Positions 9,124 to 19,526 of a stretch of 64,000 bases of DNA are shown here, one piece after another. Source of the DNA: Gordoniibacillus kamchatkensis. GTDB lineage: Bacteria; Bacillota; Bacilli; Paenibacillales; NBRC-103111. How positions within the stretch are numbered: position 1 is the stretch's first letter; every line of letters starts with the position of its first letter. The position numbers were made by a program, and so were the translations under genes. Under the pieces are notes generated by a model. That model worked only from the letters and a program-made list of their open reading frames with translations. It made no database searches and had not been told where the DNA came from. The stretch spans positions 1 through 64,000 of the forward strand of contig NZ_JXAK01000024.1 of assembly GCF_000829455.1 (NCBI RefSeq), written 5' to 3'.

Positions 9124-11067
9124 ATGGAAAAGAAGCTTGCAAGACCGGCGGTTAATCCAAACGACAGGAACGGAGGACAGCTTTCGGGTCAGTCCGATGA
9201 CCTGGAACGGAAGAGAGCGCTTGCGAAAAAGCAGGCTCAGGATAAAGTCAGGGCAAGGACACTAGCCAAACAGCAACAGCTCGCAGAGCGGATTGCAACG
9301 GCAACCGAGCAGCTCGCTTCCGGCATTGAAGAAGCCAGCAGCGCGGCGGAAGAGCTTGGCTCAACAACGGAACAAATCGCTAAAGGCGCGAATGAAGCTT
9401 CTTCGGCAGCGGAAGAATCAAGAGCTGCTATTAACCAGATTGAGAAGGCATCCGTTATTGCGGACAAAAATGCCAAGGAATCGCTGGAACGCGTAGATTT
9501 GGCGAAAGAATTAATCGAGAACACTTCCAGCGAAATTGAAAACATGATAGCAGGAATCCAATCTGCGGCAGAGGTCAATCTTGAGTCGGTCAAACTGGTT
9601 GGGGAGCTTGAAAAGCAGTCGGATGAAATCGGCAACATTGTGCAGGCTGTCGTGAGAATTGCCGATCAAACTAATCTGCTCGCCTTAAATGCGGCTATCG
9701 AGGCAGCAAGAGCGGGCGAGCATGGAAGAGGATTTGCCGTGGTTGCCGACGAGGTCAGAAACCTGGCCGAGATTTCGGAGAAGTCCGCCAGAAATATCAG
9801 GGAAATGGTTACGGAGATTCAAAGCAATGTGAAGATCGTCGTCGCGGATATTGAAAATGCCGGAAAGGCTGCCAACGAAGAGGTTGAGAAAGCGAAGAGA
9901 ACGACGGCCGACCTTGTAAAAATTGCCCAAGATGTCGTCATTGTGCAGCGCGGCGTTGCCGAAATATCGCAAAACGCGATTGATGCAAGCAAGGGGGCAG
10001 CCGAATTTCTGGCTCTCGCCGAGCAAATTGCCGCAGCGGCCGAACAGCAGAGCAGCAGCTCCGAGGAAATCGAAAAATCGTTGCAGATGCAGAATAAAGC
10101 GTTCAGCGAGTTGAACGCAGCAGCATCCGATCTAGCCCAGATGGCGGAGGATCTGAAAGTATCGACAGACGCCCAGAAATCATCCGAGGCGCTTGCCGCT
10201 GCGGCGGAAGAATTATCCGCCAACGTGGAGGAGGGAAATTCCACTGCCGCTGAGATATTGAAGGCGATGCAGCAGATTTCCGCCGGCGCCCAGGCGCAAG
10301 CCGAGCTCACGGATAAGTCCGCGCAGCTTGCGGAAAAGCTCGCTGTCGCATCCAAGCAAATGAACGAACGGGCGGCTTTCTCCACGGAAAAACTGACAGA
10401 ACTGCAAAAACTGCTTGAAAACAATAAGACTGCGGTAGAGGATATGATTTCCGGAATTTCAACTTCCGCTGAAGCGAGCCTGGTTTCCGCCAAAAACATT
10501 AAAAGTCTGGAAGAAACCATTCGACAAATCGATAAGATCGTCGATGCGATTGTCAATGTAACGATTCAGACCAATATGCTGGCTGTGAATGGTTCGATCG
10601 AAGCGGCAAGGGCAGGGGAGTTTGGAAGAGGTTTCTCGGTGGTAGCCGGCGACATCCGCTCACTTGCCAATGAATCCGCCGAGAATACCGATAAAATCAA
10701 GGATCTGGTCAGAGGTATCCAGAGCCAGATTCAACGTGTTGCTGCCGATATCGATTCTTCCAGCAAGACTGCGTTTGCCGAAGCGGAAAAGGCGAAGAAG
10801 ATTACACATAACCTGAATGTCATTGAAGAAAGTATGGTCAAGGTCGTTGCGGGAACGACAGAAGTACTGAAAAACACAGAGGAATCGATGGTCGCGCTGG
10901 AACAGGCCAGAAAAGGCGTCGAGCAAATTGCCGCTGCCGCCCAGGAAGCCAGCCGGGGCGCAGCGGAAGCAGCGGTCGCCGCAGCCGAGCAGGCGAAAGG
11001 CATGCAAGACCTGGCTGAAGCGATTGAGGAAATATCCGGACTTGCCGACGAGCTTCAAAATATGTAA
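9124..11067 (+). CDS. Soluble methyl-accepting chemotaxis protein with two signalling domains
   Basis: The 647-residue protein has no transmembrane segment and no periplasmic sensor, and is nearly all coiled coil. It carries two MCP signalling hairpins: the first tip (near residues 180-215) reads [20 protein letters not shown], the second (near 480-510) reads [20 protein letters not shown]. Ala/Glu/Gln-rich helices around both include potential methylation sites. Soluble MCPs such as FrzCD or TlpT form cytoplasmic arrays; a tandem pair in one chain is unusual. GGGAGG precedes the ATG. It heads an operon with CheW, CheB, CheR and CheA homologues, so it is the likely dedicated receptor, with an unknown intracellular signal. 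Confidence 0.9.
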   Translation: MEKKLARPAVNPNDRNGGQLSGQSDDLERKRALAKKQAQDKVRARTLAKQQQLAERIATATEQLASGIEEASSAAEELGSTTEQIAKGANEASSAAEESRAAINQIEKASVIADKNAKESLERVDLAKELIENTSSEIENMIAGIQSAAEVNLESVKLVGELEKQSDEIGNIVQAVVRIADQTNLLALNAAIEAARAGEHGRGFAVVADEVRNLAEISEKSARNIREMVTEIQSNVKIVVADIENAGKAANEEVEKAKRTTADLVKIAQDVVIVQRGVAEISQNAIDASKGAAEFLALAEQIAAAAEQQSSSSEEIEKSLQMQNKAFSELNAAASDLAQMAEDLKVSTDAQKSSEALAAAAEELSANVEEGNSTAAEILKAMQQISAGAQAQAELTDKSAQLAEKLAVASKQMNERAAFSTEKLTELQKLLENNKTAVEDMISGISTSAEASLVSAKNIKSLEETIRQIDKIVDAIVNVTIQTNMLAVNGSIEAARAGEFGRGFSVVAGDIRSLANESAENTDKIKDLVRGIQSQIQRVAADIDSSSKTAFAEAEKAKKITHNLNVIEESMVKVVAGTTEVLKNTEESMVALEQARKGVEQIAAAAQEASRGAAEAAVAAAEQAKGMQDLAEAIEEISGLADELQNM

Positions 11068-11085
11068 CGGGATGGGGGCGATGAT

Positions 11086-12564
11086 ATGGCGGCTATTGAT
11101 AATCAAATGAATTTTGCCGAACGTCAGTTGGTCACTTTCCATCTTGGAGATGATGAATTCGGGGCGGACATTATGAATGTGAAGGAAATCGTCAGAGTTC
11201 CGGAAATTACGAAAGTTCCGAATGCCCCGGATTACATTGAGGGAGCCTGCAACTTGCGAGGTCATGTTCTGCCCATTATTGATGGGCGAGCCAGACTTAA
11301 CATAGCAAAGAAGGAGAAGGATGAAAACAGCAGAGTTCTGGTTATCGATGTGAACGGCTCGGCAACCGGAGTTGTCGTTGACAGGGTGTCTGAAGTGCTG
11401 CGCGTCAGCACGCAAGACATCGAGGAACCGCCGCAAATCGTTACAAATATGAGTTCCGACTATTTGCAAGGAGTTGTCAAGTTGGAGGGCGGAAACAGAC
11501 TCATTATGTTGCTTGACGTCATCAAGGCGGTTAAAGGCAGCGAAGCGACACTGCAAACCCATGAACAACAGATCGCAAGAGTTGCCAGCGATGATTCGAA
11601 GCAGGAATCCGATGCCGGCGATGACGATCAGTTGGTGTCGTTTCTGCTTGGCCACGAGGAGTATGCGATCGGGATTATGCAGGTCAAAGAAATCATTCGC
11701 GTGCCTGAAATCATGAAAGTGCCGAATTGTGAAGTTTATGTGGAAGGCGTTGTGTCCATTCGCAACGATCTGCTGCCCATTATTAATTTGCGAACCTACT
11801 TCGGTATGGAGTACAAGGAGATTACGGATCAAACAAGAGTTCTTGTCGTAGATATGGGAGACTTTACGGCTGGAATTATGGTTGACAAGGTGTTGGAGGT
11901 CTTAAGGATACATGCCAATATCATCCAGCCTCTCCCTAAGTTTTCGATGCAAGTCGGCGAACAACTTGCGGGTGTTGCCAAGCTGAACGACGGGAAACGT
12001 TTGATTATGCTGCTTGAGCCCAAGAACATGATCTCTGTCGATCAGTACCATAGGATTAGCGGCTTAAAGGATGCTATACAGGAAGGTGACGAGGTGAAAA
12101 CCATCGAAAGGCAGATTATGGATGAAGAACACCTGGTTACTTTTAAAATCGGGACCGAAGAATATGGCATAAAAATAAAAGAAGTGCAGGAAATCAACCG
12201 TATGACCGAAGTAACGAAGATTCCTCGCGCACCGTACTATATCGACGGTATTGTGAATTTGCGGGGGAATATTATCCCTGCATTGGATTTAAGAAAGTTC
12301 TTCGGATTAACTGAAAAAGAGATGACCGATGCTACCCGAATCATCATTGTAGACTACGGCGGCGTGAAAACAGGGATCGTAGTTGACGCTGTCTCGGAGG
12401 TGTTGCGATTCGAAAGGGCTTTGATTGAGATTCCTCCGGATATATTGAGCAATGGCGTCGAAAGCGATTATGTGGAAGGTGTCGGCAAGCTTAATGACGG
12501 GAAAAGAATGATCTTGATCCTGAACCTGGATAAAATATTAAAAATCCAAAAAATACCAGCTTAA
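11086..12564 (+). CDS. Triple-domain CheW coupling protein
   Basis: Three CheW SH3-like domains follow one another (about residues 10-160, 180-330, 350-490). Each starts with a LVTF/LVSF.LG..E(F/Y)G.DI..VKEI.R.PEI strand pair and contains the conserved N-LRG-or-equivalent (ACNLRGHVLPI, VVSIRNDLLPI, IVNLRGNIIPA). CheW bridges receptors to the CheA kinase; single-domain proteins are the norm. Triple fusions could cross-link several receptor tips and kinases in a cytoplasmic array. It lies 18 bp after the MCP, and a second triple-CheW gene closes the cluster. Confidence 0.92.
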   Translation: MAAIDNQMNFAERQLVTFHLGDDEFGADIMNVKEIVRVPEITKVPNAPDYIEGACNLRGHVLPIIDGRARLNIAKKEKDENSRVLVIDVNGSATGVVVDRVSEVLRVSTQDIEEPPQIVTNMSSDYLQGVVKLEGGNRLIMLLDVIKAVKGSEATLQTHEQQIARVASDDSKQESDAGDDDQLVSFLLGHEEYAIGIMQVKEIIRVPEIMKVPNCEVYVEGVVSIRNDLLPIINLRTYFGMEYKEITDQTRVLVVDMGDFTAGIMVDKVLEVLRIHANIIQPLPKFSMQVGEQLAGVAKLNDGKRLIMLLEPKNMISVDQYHRISGLKDAIQEGDEVKTIERQIMDEEHLVTFKIGTEEYGIKIKEVQEINRMTEVTKIPRAPYYIDGIVNLRGNIIPALDLRKFFGLTEKEMTDATRIIIVDYGGVKTGIVVDAVSEVLRFERALIEIPPDILSNGVESDYVEGVGKLNDGKRMILILNLDKILKIQKIPA

Positions 12565-12637
12565 GTTGGTTTGCCCTAGGCCGAATGCAGGATTGGTCTG
12601 GGGTAATTTCCAATTTTTTTGATTGCAGGTGGTTGTG

Positions 12638-13735
12638 ATGAGGAATCGGATTAAGGTATTGATCGTGGATGATTCCGCGTTGATGAGAAAAGCATTAAGA
12701 GACATTGTACTGACGGATGGCGCTCTTGAGGTGGTCGGTACGGCAAGAGACGGACAGGATGCAATCGACAAAGTCAAGGAATTAAAACCGGATGTCATCA
12801 CGATGGACATCAATATGCCGGTCATGGACGGATTGACTTCCATGCAGCACATATTGAACGATTATCCGGAAATCCCGATCATCATTATCAGTTCATTATC
12901 GACGGAGGGAGCGCTGACGACCTTTGAGGCGTTGGCTTTGGGAGCTTTCGATTATGTAGCCAAACCTTCCGGAACGGTTTCTTCAGATATCCATGTAGTG
13001 GGAAGGGAAATTATTGAAAAAGTGAAATTGGCTTATAAAAGCGCTAACAGAAAGAACCTGAGCAACAGAATAAGGGCCAGGAGTACAACAGCGCCAAGAA
13101 AAACAGCCGCTTATTCCAGAAAATCGCGAATGGTTCAGAGCAACGATTTGTCAGCCATTGTCGTCATAGGCGTCTCCACGGGAGGACCGGGAACATTGAT
13201 GGAAGTGCTTCCTCAGCTTCCTTCCGACCTGAAGGCCGCAGTCCTGGTTGTACAACACATGCCTCCTACATTCACCTCTTCTTTTGCCAGAAGGATGGCG
13301 GAGGCGTGTGCAATTTCCTTCAAAGAAGCGGAAGCCGGCGATGTGCTGGCTAATGGAAGGGGATATCTTGCTCCGGGAGGGTATCAGCTGCTCGTACACA
13401 GAGATGGCAGGCTGCTGCGTCTCTCCTCCAGTCCGGTGACGCAGTTTATGCCTAGCGTGAATGTCACGATGGAATCGGTGCTCGAGCGGTGTGGAGGGGA
13501 AAAAGTGGTTGGCGTCATTATGACCGGAATGGGTGATGACGGCGCTGATGCAATGGTGAAAATCAGAAAGTCGGGAGGGATTACCATTGCAGAGGATGAA
13601 TCGACGGCAATTGTTTTCGGAATGCCGCAAGAAGCGATCAACCGTGGGGGAGCGGAGATTGTTGTTCCTTCATACAAAGTCGCAGATGAAATTATTAAAG
13701 CTGTTAACAGGATTCAGAACGTGCAGAAGATATAA
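12638..13735 (+). CDS. cheB: CheB protein-glutamate methylesterase/response regulator
   Basis: The N-terminal receiver domain has the acidic pair D11/D12 and phospho-acceptor D57 in TMDINMPVMDG. After a basic linker (residues about 145-170) comes the methylesterase domain, with the active-site serine in IGVSTGGPG, the histidine in VVQHMPP and the TGMGDDGA aspartate loop. Phosphorylated CheB removes methyl groups from MCP glutamates, giving adaptation together with CheR (15662). The start MRNRIKVLIVDDS is chosen because it begins right at the receiver fold and follows a GGTGG stretch. Length is typical, about 365 residues. Confidence 0.95.
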   Translation: MRNRIKVLIVDDSALMRKALRDIVLTDGALEVVGTARDGQDAIDKVKELKPDVITMDINMPVMDGLTSMQHILNDYPEIPIIIISSLSTEGALTTFEALALGAFDYVAKPSGTVSSDIHVVGREIIEKVKLAYKSANRKNLSNRIRARSTTAPRKTAAYSRKSRMVQSNDLSAIVVIGVSTGGPGTLMEVLPQLPSDLKAAVLVVQHMPPTFTSSFARRMAEACAISFKEAEAGDVLANGRGYLAPGGYQLLVHRDGRLLRLSSSPVTQFMPSVNVTMESVLERCGGEKVVGVIMTGMGDDGADAMVKIRKSGGITIAEDESTAIVFGMPQEAINRGGAEIVVPSYKVADEIIKAVNRIQNVQKI

Positions 13736-13777
13736 GCTTATGTTTATCTTTGGCGTCTTAGTTGAGGTGGAACTGTA

Positions 13778-15162
13778 ATGGATCCAATGTATATTACCTA
13801 TTTTGAAGAAACGGAAGAGCTCCTTCAGAAAGCCGAGGAATGTTTGATCCGACTGGAGATCGGTTATTCGTCAGACGACGTCAACGAATTGTTCCGAATT
13901 GCTCATTCGATTAAAGGCTCTTCCCAGATGATCGGCTATGATCAAATCGGCAATTTGACACACAAGATTGAAGACTTGCTGGACTTCGTCAGAAAAGGGC
14001 GGGTCAGGCTTGATAGTCAAGTATTGCGGTTGTGTTTTGAAGGTCTGGACTATGTAAAAAAATTGTTTGAGTCCAAAAAAACGATGATTGATGAACAAAA
14101 CGACAAGGATGTCATTCAGGCATCCGAAAAGCTTGAGGGAGAAATAGATCAAATCCTGAAAGGACACTCTGAAGAGAAGAGCAAGCGTGAAAAAACAGCG
14201 CCAACAGGCGGGATTGTCAGTACCTTAAAAGAAACGAAGAGTATTGCGAAGAATCGCGTTTATATATCCATTTTTTTCAGCGACGATGCGCCTATGATAC
14301 AAGCCCTCCTTTTTATGATTTTTAATAATATTAAGGAGATCGGCTCGCTTATATACTCGAATATATCGGATGATGATATATTCGCCACATTGGCAGACCG
14401 TCAAATATCATCCTGCGTGATGATTCTGAATACAGATATGGAAGCGTCCGAGCTGTACCCCTATTTTGAAATGATGTACGTCGAAAAGGTATCAATTGTA
14501 GATATTTCGGATTGCAGATTGCTAGACCAAGCGGTACCTAATGATAAAAGAAGTCTTGCATTTTTCGAGTTGTTTTTTGATCAGTACAAAAAAATGCATC
14601 CTCTCCTGTTCGATAATCAGAATATGGACAGTGTGGAGTTGGGCAAATCATCCGGGAACAGTCGGTTAAAATCCATAATGAAGCGAATCTTGTTCCTTTT
14701 AATGCCATGCTGCAGGAAATTGTACAATTTTATGATCTATGTCTGTTCTTGTTAGCCGGAAAAATAAAACTCGACCATGAGTTAACAAGCATTCTCCGCA
14801 GAGAATATATGAGACTGTTTGAAAAGGTTTACGGTTATGTCAGGGGAAAAATCCTATTTAAAATTGTAAAGGCAAGAGACCGTCATTTCTTAAAAAGGCT
14901 GAACGAGATTGTGGAACGAATGGATAGAACACTCGTCCGAAAATTATTCATTGATGTAAGCAGTTTGAAAACATTGGATGAGAATGAACTGAGAAACTTG
15001 ATGGAGTTAAAAAGACAATTGAACGAGCGAGGAATCTCGATCAGCATTATTGCAGGCATTCCCTTGAACAAGAGGATCGTTAATATTTTTGATTCGATTA
15101 AAACGATGGAGTATTTCGGGGTGTACGGTACGGAATTGGACGCGGTGCTGAGTGATTCATAG
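13778..15162 (+). pseudogene. HPt-domain protein with C-terminal STAS-like region, frameshifted
   Basis: From the ATG at 13778 the first 110 residues form a CheA P1-like histidine phosphotransfer domain with the phospho-site box AHSIKGSSQMIG. A CheA-P2-like or receiver-binding segment follows. Near 14645 the frame shifts by one base: the original frame runs into junk and stops at 14755, while the other frame reads GQIIREQSVKIHNEANL and continues to 15162, ending in a region (FIDVSSLKTLDENEL) that resembles STAS anti-anti-sigma domains. It looks like one protein of about 460 residues cut by a single indel. It is either a pseudogene or a sequencing error. Its position between CheB and CheY fits a phosphorelay hub. 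Confidence 0.7.
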
Positions 15163-15198
15163 ACAATGAAGGTCAGATTTTGTGGGAGGTACAGCGGA

Positions 15199-15657
15199 AT
15201 GAACGACTATAACATCATGATTTTGGACGACGAAGAGGCAGTAACGGCGCTTTTAAAGACAAATCTTGAATTGGCCGGGTTGAACCGCATCGACATTTTT
15301 ACCGACCCTGTACAAGCGATTGCCATGTTCAGAAACAAGAAGTACCACATCTTGTTGACGGATATGGACATGCCGGAGATGGATGGGATAGACGTTCTAA
15401 AAAAAGTGAAGCAATATGATCCAATGACCCAGGTAATCATGACGACAGAGAAGTCTACGATTGACAAAACATTGGCCTGTTTGGAGCTTGGAGCCAATGA
15501 CTATGTGCTGAAACCGTTTAAGAGCGTTGAATATATTCTGGAAGTAGTTGAGTATTCGATAAAAAAATTGGAAAGATGGAAGGAAGCAATTAAAGGAACG
15601 GTATTAAAACAGAACGAAGCATCAGCATTGCCAAAGAAACTTGAAAGAATCAGGTGA
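15199..15657 (+). CDS. CheY-like single-domain response regulator
   Basis: A GGGAGG stretch at about 15183-15188 points to the ATG at 15199 rather than the upstream one at 15166. The 152-residue product is a receiver domain with D10/D11, phospho-acceptor D55 (LLTDMDMPEMDG), the switch residues MTTE and the KPF lysine, plus a 30-residue basic tail. It has no output domain, so it would pass the CheA signal to a partner by protein contact. It is separated from CheR by a few bases and belongs to the same operon. Confidence 0.88.
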   Translation: MNDYNIMILDDEEAVTALLKTNLELAGLNRIDIFTDPVQAIAMFRNKKYHILLTDMDMPEMDGIDVLKKVKQYDPMTQVIMTTEKSTIDKTLACLELGANDYVLKPFKSVEYILEVVEYSIKKLERWKEAIKGTVLKQNEASALPKKLERIR

Positions 15658-15661
15658 TGGA

Positions 15662-16492
15662 ATGATATTGTCCGATGAATTATACACCAAATTTATTAGC
15701 CTGGTTTATCAAAGAACAGGCATCGCTTATGAAAACAATAAAAAGTATTACGTACAGAAGAGAATCGAAAAGCAGGTAGAAAGACTTCAAGTGAATAGCT
15801 TTAACGAGTATTACCAGTTGCTGAAATTTTCCGAGAATACAGCGGAATTTGATCGTTTGATGAACGATCTTACCGTGAATGAAACTTATTTTTTCCGGGA
15901 TTTCCCTCAGTTAAGAAATTTCGCAGAAGAAGTGCTGCAACAGGTTGTCAAGGAAAAGCAAAAAAACAACGATTATAAAATCAAAATTTGGAGCGCTGCA
16001 TGCTCGACGGGAGAAGAACCCTATACATTAGCGATTATTTTACAGGAAATGCTTGATGAACCTGAGAAGTGGGATTTGCACATTATCGCTTCAGATATCA
16101 ATACGAATGTGCTTCAAAGCGCCAAAATCGGTTTGTATGATTACAGGTCAATCAGGGATGTGCCTCCTGAATATCTGGAGAAATATTTTACTTTAAGGAA
16201 TGAGAAGTATTCGATTAATGCCTCCCTCAGAAGAAGCATTAACTTCAGAAAGATTAATCTGATGGATTCCAAAGCAATCCGTGATGTAACGGGCTGCGAC
16301 TTTATCTTTTGCAGAAATGTCCTCATCTATTTTGATGATCGATCAAGAGAAAAAGTGTTGGAGGATTTTTATAACAGCTTAAATCCCGGGGGATTTTTAT
16401 TTCTGGGGCATTCCGAGTCTGTTGGAAGAATATCATCCGCTTATAAATCACAGAGAATCGGCGATACGATTGTTTATTCAACACATAAATAA
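15662..16492 (+). CDS. cheR: CheR MCP methyltransferase
   Basis: Translation from the ATG at 15662 has the CheR layout: an N-terminal helical domain (residues 1-75, with NETYFFRD closing it) and a SAM-binding Rossmann domain containing IWSAACSTGEEPYT (motif I), IIASDIN, and DFIFCRNVLIYFD (motif IV), then GHSESV. It methylates MCP glutamates with S-adenosylmethionine, countering CheB. The gene starts 5 bp after cheY. Length of 276 residues is normal. Confidence 0.95.
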   Translation: MILSDELYTKFISLVYQRTGIAYENNKKYYVQKRIEKQVERLQVNSFNEYYQLLKFSENTAEFDRLMNDLTVNETYFFRDFPQLRNFAEEVLQQVVKEKQKNNDYKIKIWSAACSTGEEPYTLAIILQEMLDEPEKWDLHIIASDINTNVLQSAKIGLYDYRSIRDVPPEYLEKYFTLRNEKYSINASLRRSINFRKINLMDSKAIRDVTGCDFIFCRNVLIYFDDRSREKVLEDFYNSLNPGGFLFLGHSESVGRISSAYKSQRIGDTIVYSTHK

Positions 16493-16529
16493 AGGAAGAT
16501 GCGGCAAGCGGATTGGGAGAGTGTAGAAG

Positions 16530-18734
16530 ATGCATGTTTCGATTGATCCCCAAAACATGGATTTATGGAGAATGCTTCTGAAAGACTGGACGAAATGTCA
16601 GGAAGGTCTTGAGAAACAGATTTTAAAGCTCGAGGTTCAATGCAATGATCAGGAATTGATCGACGACCTGTATAGAAGGATTCATCATATGAAACGGGGA
16701 GCCTCCTATGCCGGACTGACTGTAATCACCATGATTACCCATGAGATTGAGGTTGCTTTACATACAATCCGGGAGAGAGAAATTGAAGTTCATTCGGATC
16801 TTATTGATTATTTGCTGTCAGCTGTCGAAGTTCTAAACGATTGCATTCAACAATTCAGCGATAAACTCAAAGATCATGGTTCGTTAAATGAAGGCAACGA
16901 ATTATTGATTGAGTTTGATGTTGAAAAGAATTGGAATGAAATTGTTCAAAAATTGCATGATATTTTTGTGGATAAGGAAAGAAAAGAACCGATAGAACCA
17001 GCCCATGAAACTGGAGGAATGGAAATCCTTCAGTCTGAATTCCCGGATAAAACAAAGGAGCAGTTCTTGTTTGAAGTCTATGAGCATATTGACCGGATGA
17101 TGAACGATTATTTCATAAGACTCGATCAAGAAGAGAATGATCGCGACGCATTCAACGCTCTCTTGCTGGCTGTACATAGCATAAAGAAAAGCATAGATGA
17201 TTTTCGCTCCATTCTTTCAACGGAAAGCCTTAATATGACGGTATTACATGAGCTTTCAAACGTTGTACATCAGTTTGAAAGTCTGCTTGCGCTCATCAGA
17301 GATAGAAAGCAAGCTTTCAAGAAAGATTTCTTAAACCTGGGTTATGAGATTGCAGACTATTTGAAGGCGACAATGGAATCGGTGGCGCTGGAGAATGGGG
17401 CTTCAATCCTGCATGCGGATATTTTAGATAAGATTGATAACGAGATCTTATATTTGACATCCGTTCAAGAAACAGAAAACGAAAGCGAAATGCAATTCAA
17501 GGTTTCCAATAAAGACCATGTTCCCGAACCGATGCAAAAAGCTTCGCTGCCGCAGAGCATACGGGTAAGTCAGGACAAGCTTGATAAGATGATGAATATG
17601 ATTTCCGAATTGCTGATTGCCAAGAACGCGTTTATGCATTTATCCGCAAAATTGAATGTGGAGTATGATCTTCCGGAGTTGTCCAAGGAAGTGAAGGAGG
17701 TAGGCTTTTCCGTCAATCGGATATCGGATGAGCTGCAAAATGCCATCATGTCCATACGAATGGTCGAAGTGAAGACGGTGTTTCAAAAAATGCCGAGAAT
17801 TATTCGTGATGTTGCACAGCTAACAGGAAAGAAAATGGAACTCGTAATGATTGGAGAAAATACAGAAATTGATAAGACGATTGTTGAGCAAATTAGCGAT
17901 CCCATCGTTCATTTGATCAGAAATGCAGCCGACCACGGCATCGAACCTGCAGACGAGCGGCTTAGAAAAGGGAAAAGTGAGACAGGAAAGATTACGCTCA
18001 GGGCATACAATAAAGACAAGCATGTATACATTGAAATTGAAGATGACGGCAAGGGCATTGATGCATCGGTTTTGAAGCAGAAAGCTCTTGAAAGAGGCTT
18101 TATTACTTCGGAAAATGCGGAAAAGATGACGAAAAATCAATTGATCAATCTGATCTTCTTGCCGGGCTTCAGCACTGCCGGTCAAATAACCGAAGTGTCG
18201 GGCCGCGGAGTGGGCATGGACATTGTAAAGAGCAATATCGAAAAAATCAACGGCAGTATCTCCATCGATAGTGAAATTGACAAAGGTACGAAGATGGTGA
18301 TTCATTTGCCGCTTACGATTGCGATTTCCAGGGGGCTTGTAGTCGACGTTTCACATGAGACGTACATCTTTCCAATCGATCATATTTCGGAGACGGTTAA
18401 GATGAACGCGAGAGATATTCATGAATTCGACGGAAAGTATTTTGCATCCCATAAACGTGAAGTGATTGGCATCGAATGGTTGAGCAAGTTGTTTTTGCTT
18501 GGCGACAGGGACTATAAAAACGATGAGGAGCTTAATACAGTAATCATCTCCAATGGTGCGGAGAAGTTTGGTTTGATCGTGGATAAACTCAAGAATGAAC
18601 AGGAGTTTGTCATTAAACCTTTGAATGGCCATCTCGCGGGAATCCCCGGTATATCCGGCTCAACTCTGCTTGGAAACGGTCAGGTTGTGTTAATTATTAA
18701 TCCAATTGATCTTATACAGCTTGCAAAAAGCTGA
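16530..18734 (+). CDS. cheA: CheA histidine kinase with diverged HPt domains
   Basis: The 734-residue protein has an N-terminal HPt-like domain whose box reads HHMKRGASYAG (consensus HxxKGxxxxxG, an Arg replaces the first Gly), a second HPt-like region (AVHSIKKSIDDF, Gly replaced by Lys), a P3 dimerisation helix pair (QDKLDKMMNMISELL), a GHKL kinase domain with LIRNAADHGIEP (N box), DDGKGID (G1) and SGRGVGMD (G2), and a C-terminal CheW-like P5 domain. It should autophosphorylate and donate to CheY/CheB. Both HPt boxes retain the His but are atypical, and the separate HPt protein at 13778 may be the better phospho-acceptor. It lies in the operon after cheR. Confidence 0.92.
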   Translation: MHVSIDPQNMDLWRMLLKDWTKCQEGLEKQILKLEVQCNDQELIDDLYRRIHHMKRGASYAGLTVITMITHEIEVALHTIREREIEVHSDLIDYLLSAVEVLNDCIQQFSDKLKDHGSLNEGNELLIEFDVEKNWNEIVQKLHDIFVDKERKEPIEPAHETGGMEILQSEFPDKTKEQFLFEVYEHIDRMMNDYFIRLDQEENDRDAFNALLLAVHSIKKSIDDFRSILSTESLNMTVLHELSNVVHQFESLLALIRDRKQAFKKDFLNLGYEIADYLKATMESVALENGASILHADILDKIDNEILYLTSVQETENESEMQFKVSNKDHVPEPMQKASLPQSIRVSQDKLDKMMNMISELLIAKNAFMHLSAKLNVEYDLPELSKEVKEVGFSVNRISDELQNAIMSIRMVEVKTVFQKMPRIIRDVAQLTGKKMELVMIGENTEIDKTIVEQISDPIVHLIRNAADHGIEPADERLRKGKSETGKITLRAYNKDKHVYIEIEDDGKGIDASVLKQKALERGFITSENAEKMTKNQLINLIFLPGFSTAGQITEVSGRGVGMDIVKSNIEKINGSISIDSEIDKGTKMVIHLPLTIAISRGLVVDVSHETYIFPIDHISETVKMNARDIHEFDGKYFASHKREVIGIEWLSKLFLLGDRDYKNDEELNTVIISNGAEKFGLIVDKLKNEQEFVIKPLNGHLAGIPGISGSTLLGNGQVVLIINPIDLIQLAKS

Positions 18735-18755
18735 TTGATTGCAGAGGAGGGCCAT

Positions 18756-19526
18756 ATGGGAAATAAGTTTATGAAATATGCTGTGTTTAACAACAAGGGG
18801 GGAGTCGGAAAAAGCACCCTAGCTGTCCATATTGCGCACGGTCTTGCTCTTGAAGGGTATAAGGTATTATTGCTTGATATGGACGGACAGAACGATGCCA
18901 GTCTTTTTCTTGGTTTTACTTCTGAGGATTACAAAAAGACACTGTATGATGTGATATCCAGCAGGCAAAGAGTCGAACTTCAGGAATGTATTATCCATGC
19001 CAGGGATAATCTGGATCTGTTGCCCTCCACTCAAGTCGATTTAATAAACCTGGAATTTTTCAGAGAGGCCCGAATTGATCTGATTTTGAAAGAGAAGCTG
19101 AAACCTCTAGAAGAGCTTGGTTATCATTTTGTTATTATCGATTGCGGACCTCAGCGCACCAAAGTCAATGACGCGGTTTTATGTTATGCAGACGGACTGA
19201 TCGTGCCTGTGCAAATGCAAGCTGCATCCGTTAGAGCGGTTGGAAATATTTACGAGTACCTCTCCGATATGAGGCTGGACGCAGGCATGATCAAGCTTGT
19301 CGTGCCCAATATGTTTGATCAAAGGATCAACGACTCTAAAGAAAATATGGAATTGTTGGAGGAATTTATTGCGAATGATGATTTGCTGGCCCCGCCCATA
19401 TTCCGCAGAACAAAGATTGCGGAGGCGGGGAAATTAGGGAAAACCGTTTATGAGCATGACAGCGAATCTGCCCGGCAATTTGAAAGCATTGTGAAAAAGG
19501 TGATATCCCATGTCCAGAGGGAATAA
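18756..19526 (+). CDS. ParA/Soj-family ATPase linked to the chemosensory cluster
   Basis: A GAGGAGG site precedes the ATG at 18756. The 256-residue protein has a deviant Walker A, KGGVGKST at residues 14-21, a switch I aspartate (LDMDGQND) and VIIDCGP. ParA-family ATPases position cargoes; ParC and PpfA homologues in other bacteria place chemotaxis arrays at poles or midcell. No ParB or parS is next to it, and its neighbours are CheA and CheW, so array positioning is the likely job (inference). Its end overlaps the next gene by 17 bp. Confidence 0.88.
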   Translation: MGNKFMKYAVFNNKGGVGKSTLAVHIAHGLALEGYKVLLLDMDGQNDASLFLGFTSEDYKKTLYDVISSRQRVELQECIIHARDNLDLLPSTQVDLINLEFFREARIDLILKEKLKPLEELGYHFVIIDCGPQRTKVNDAVLCYADGLIVPVQMQAASVRAVGNIYEYLSDMRLDAGMIKLVVPNMFDQRINDSKENMELLEEFIANDDLLAPPIFRRTKIAEAGKLGKTVYEHDSESARQFESIVKKVISHVQRE

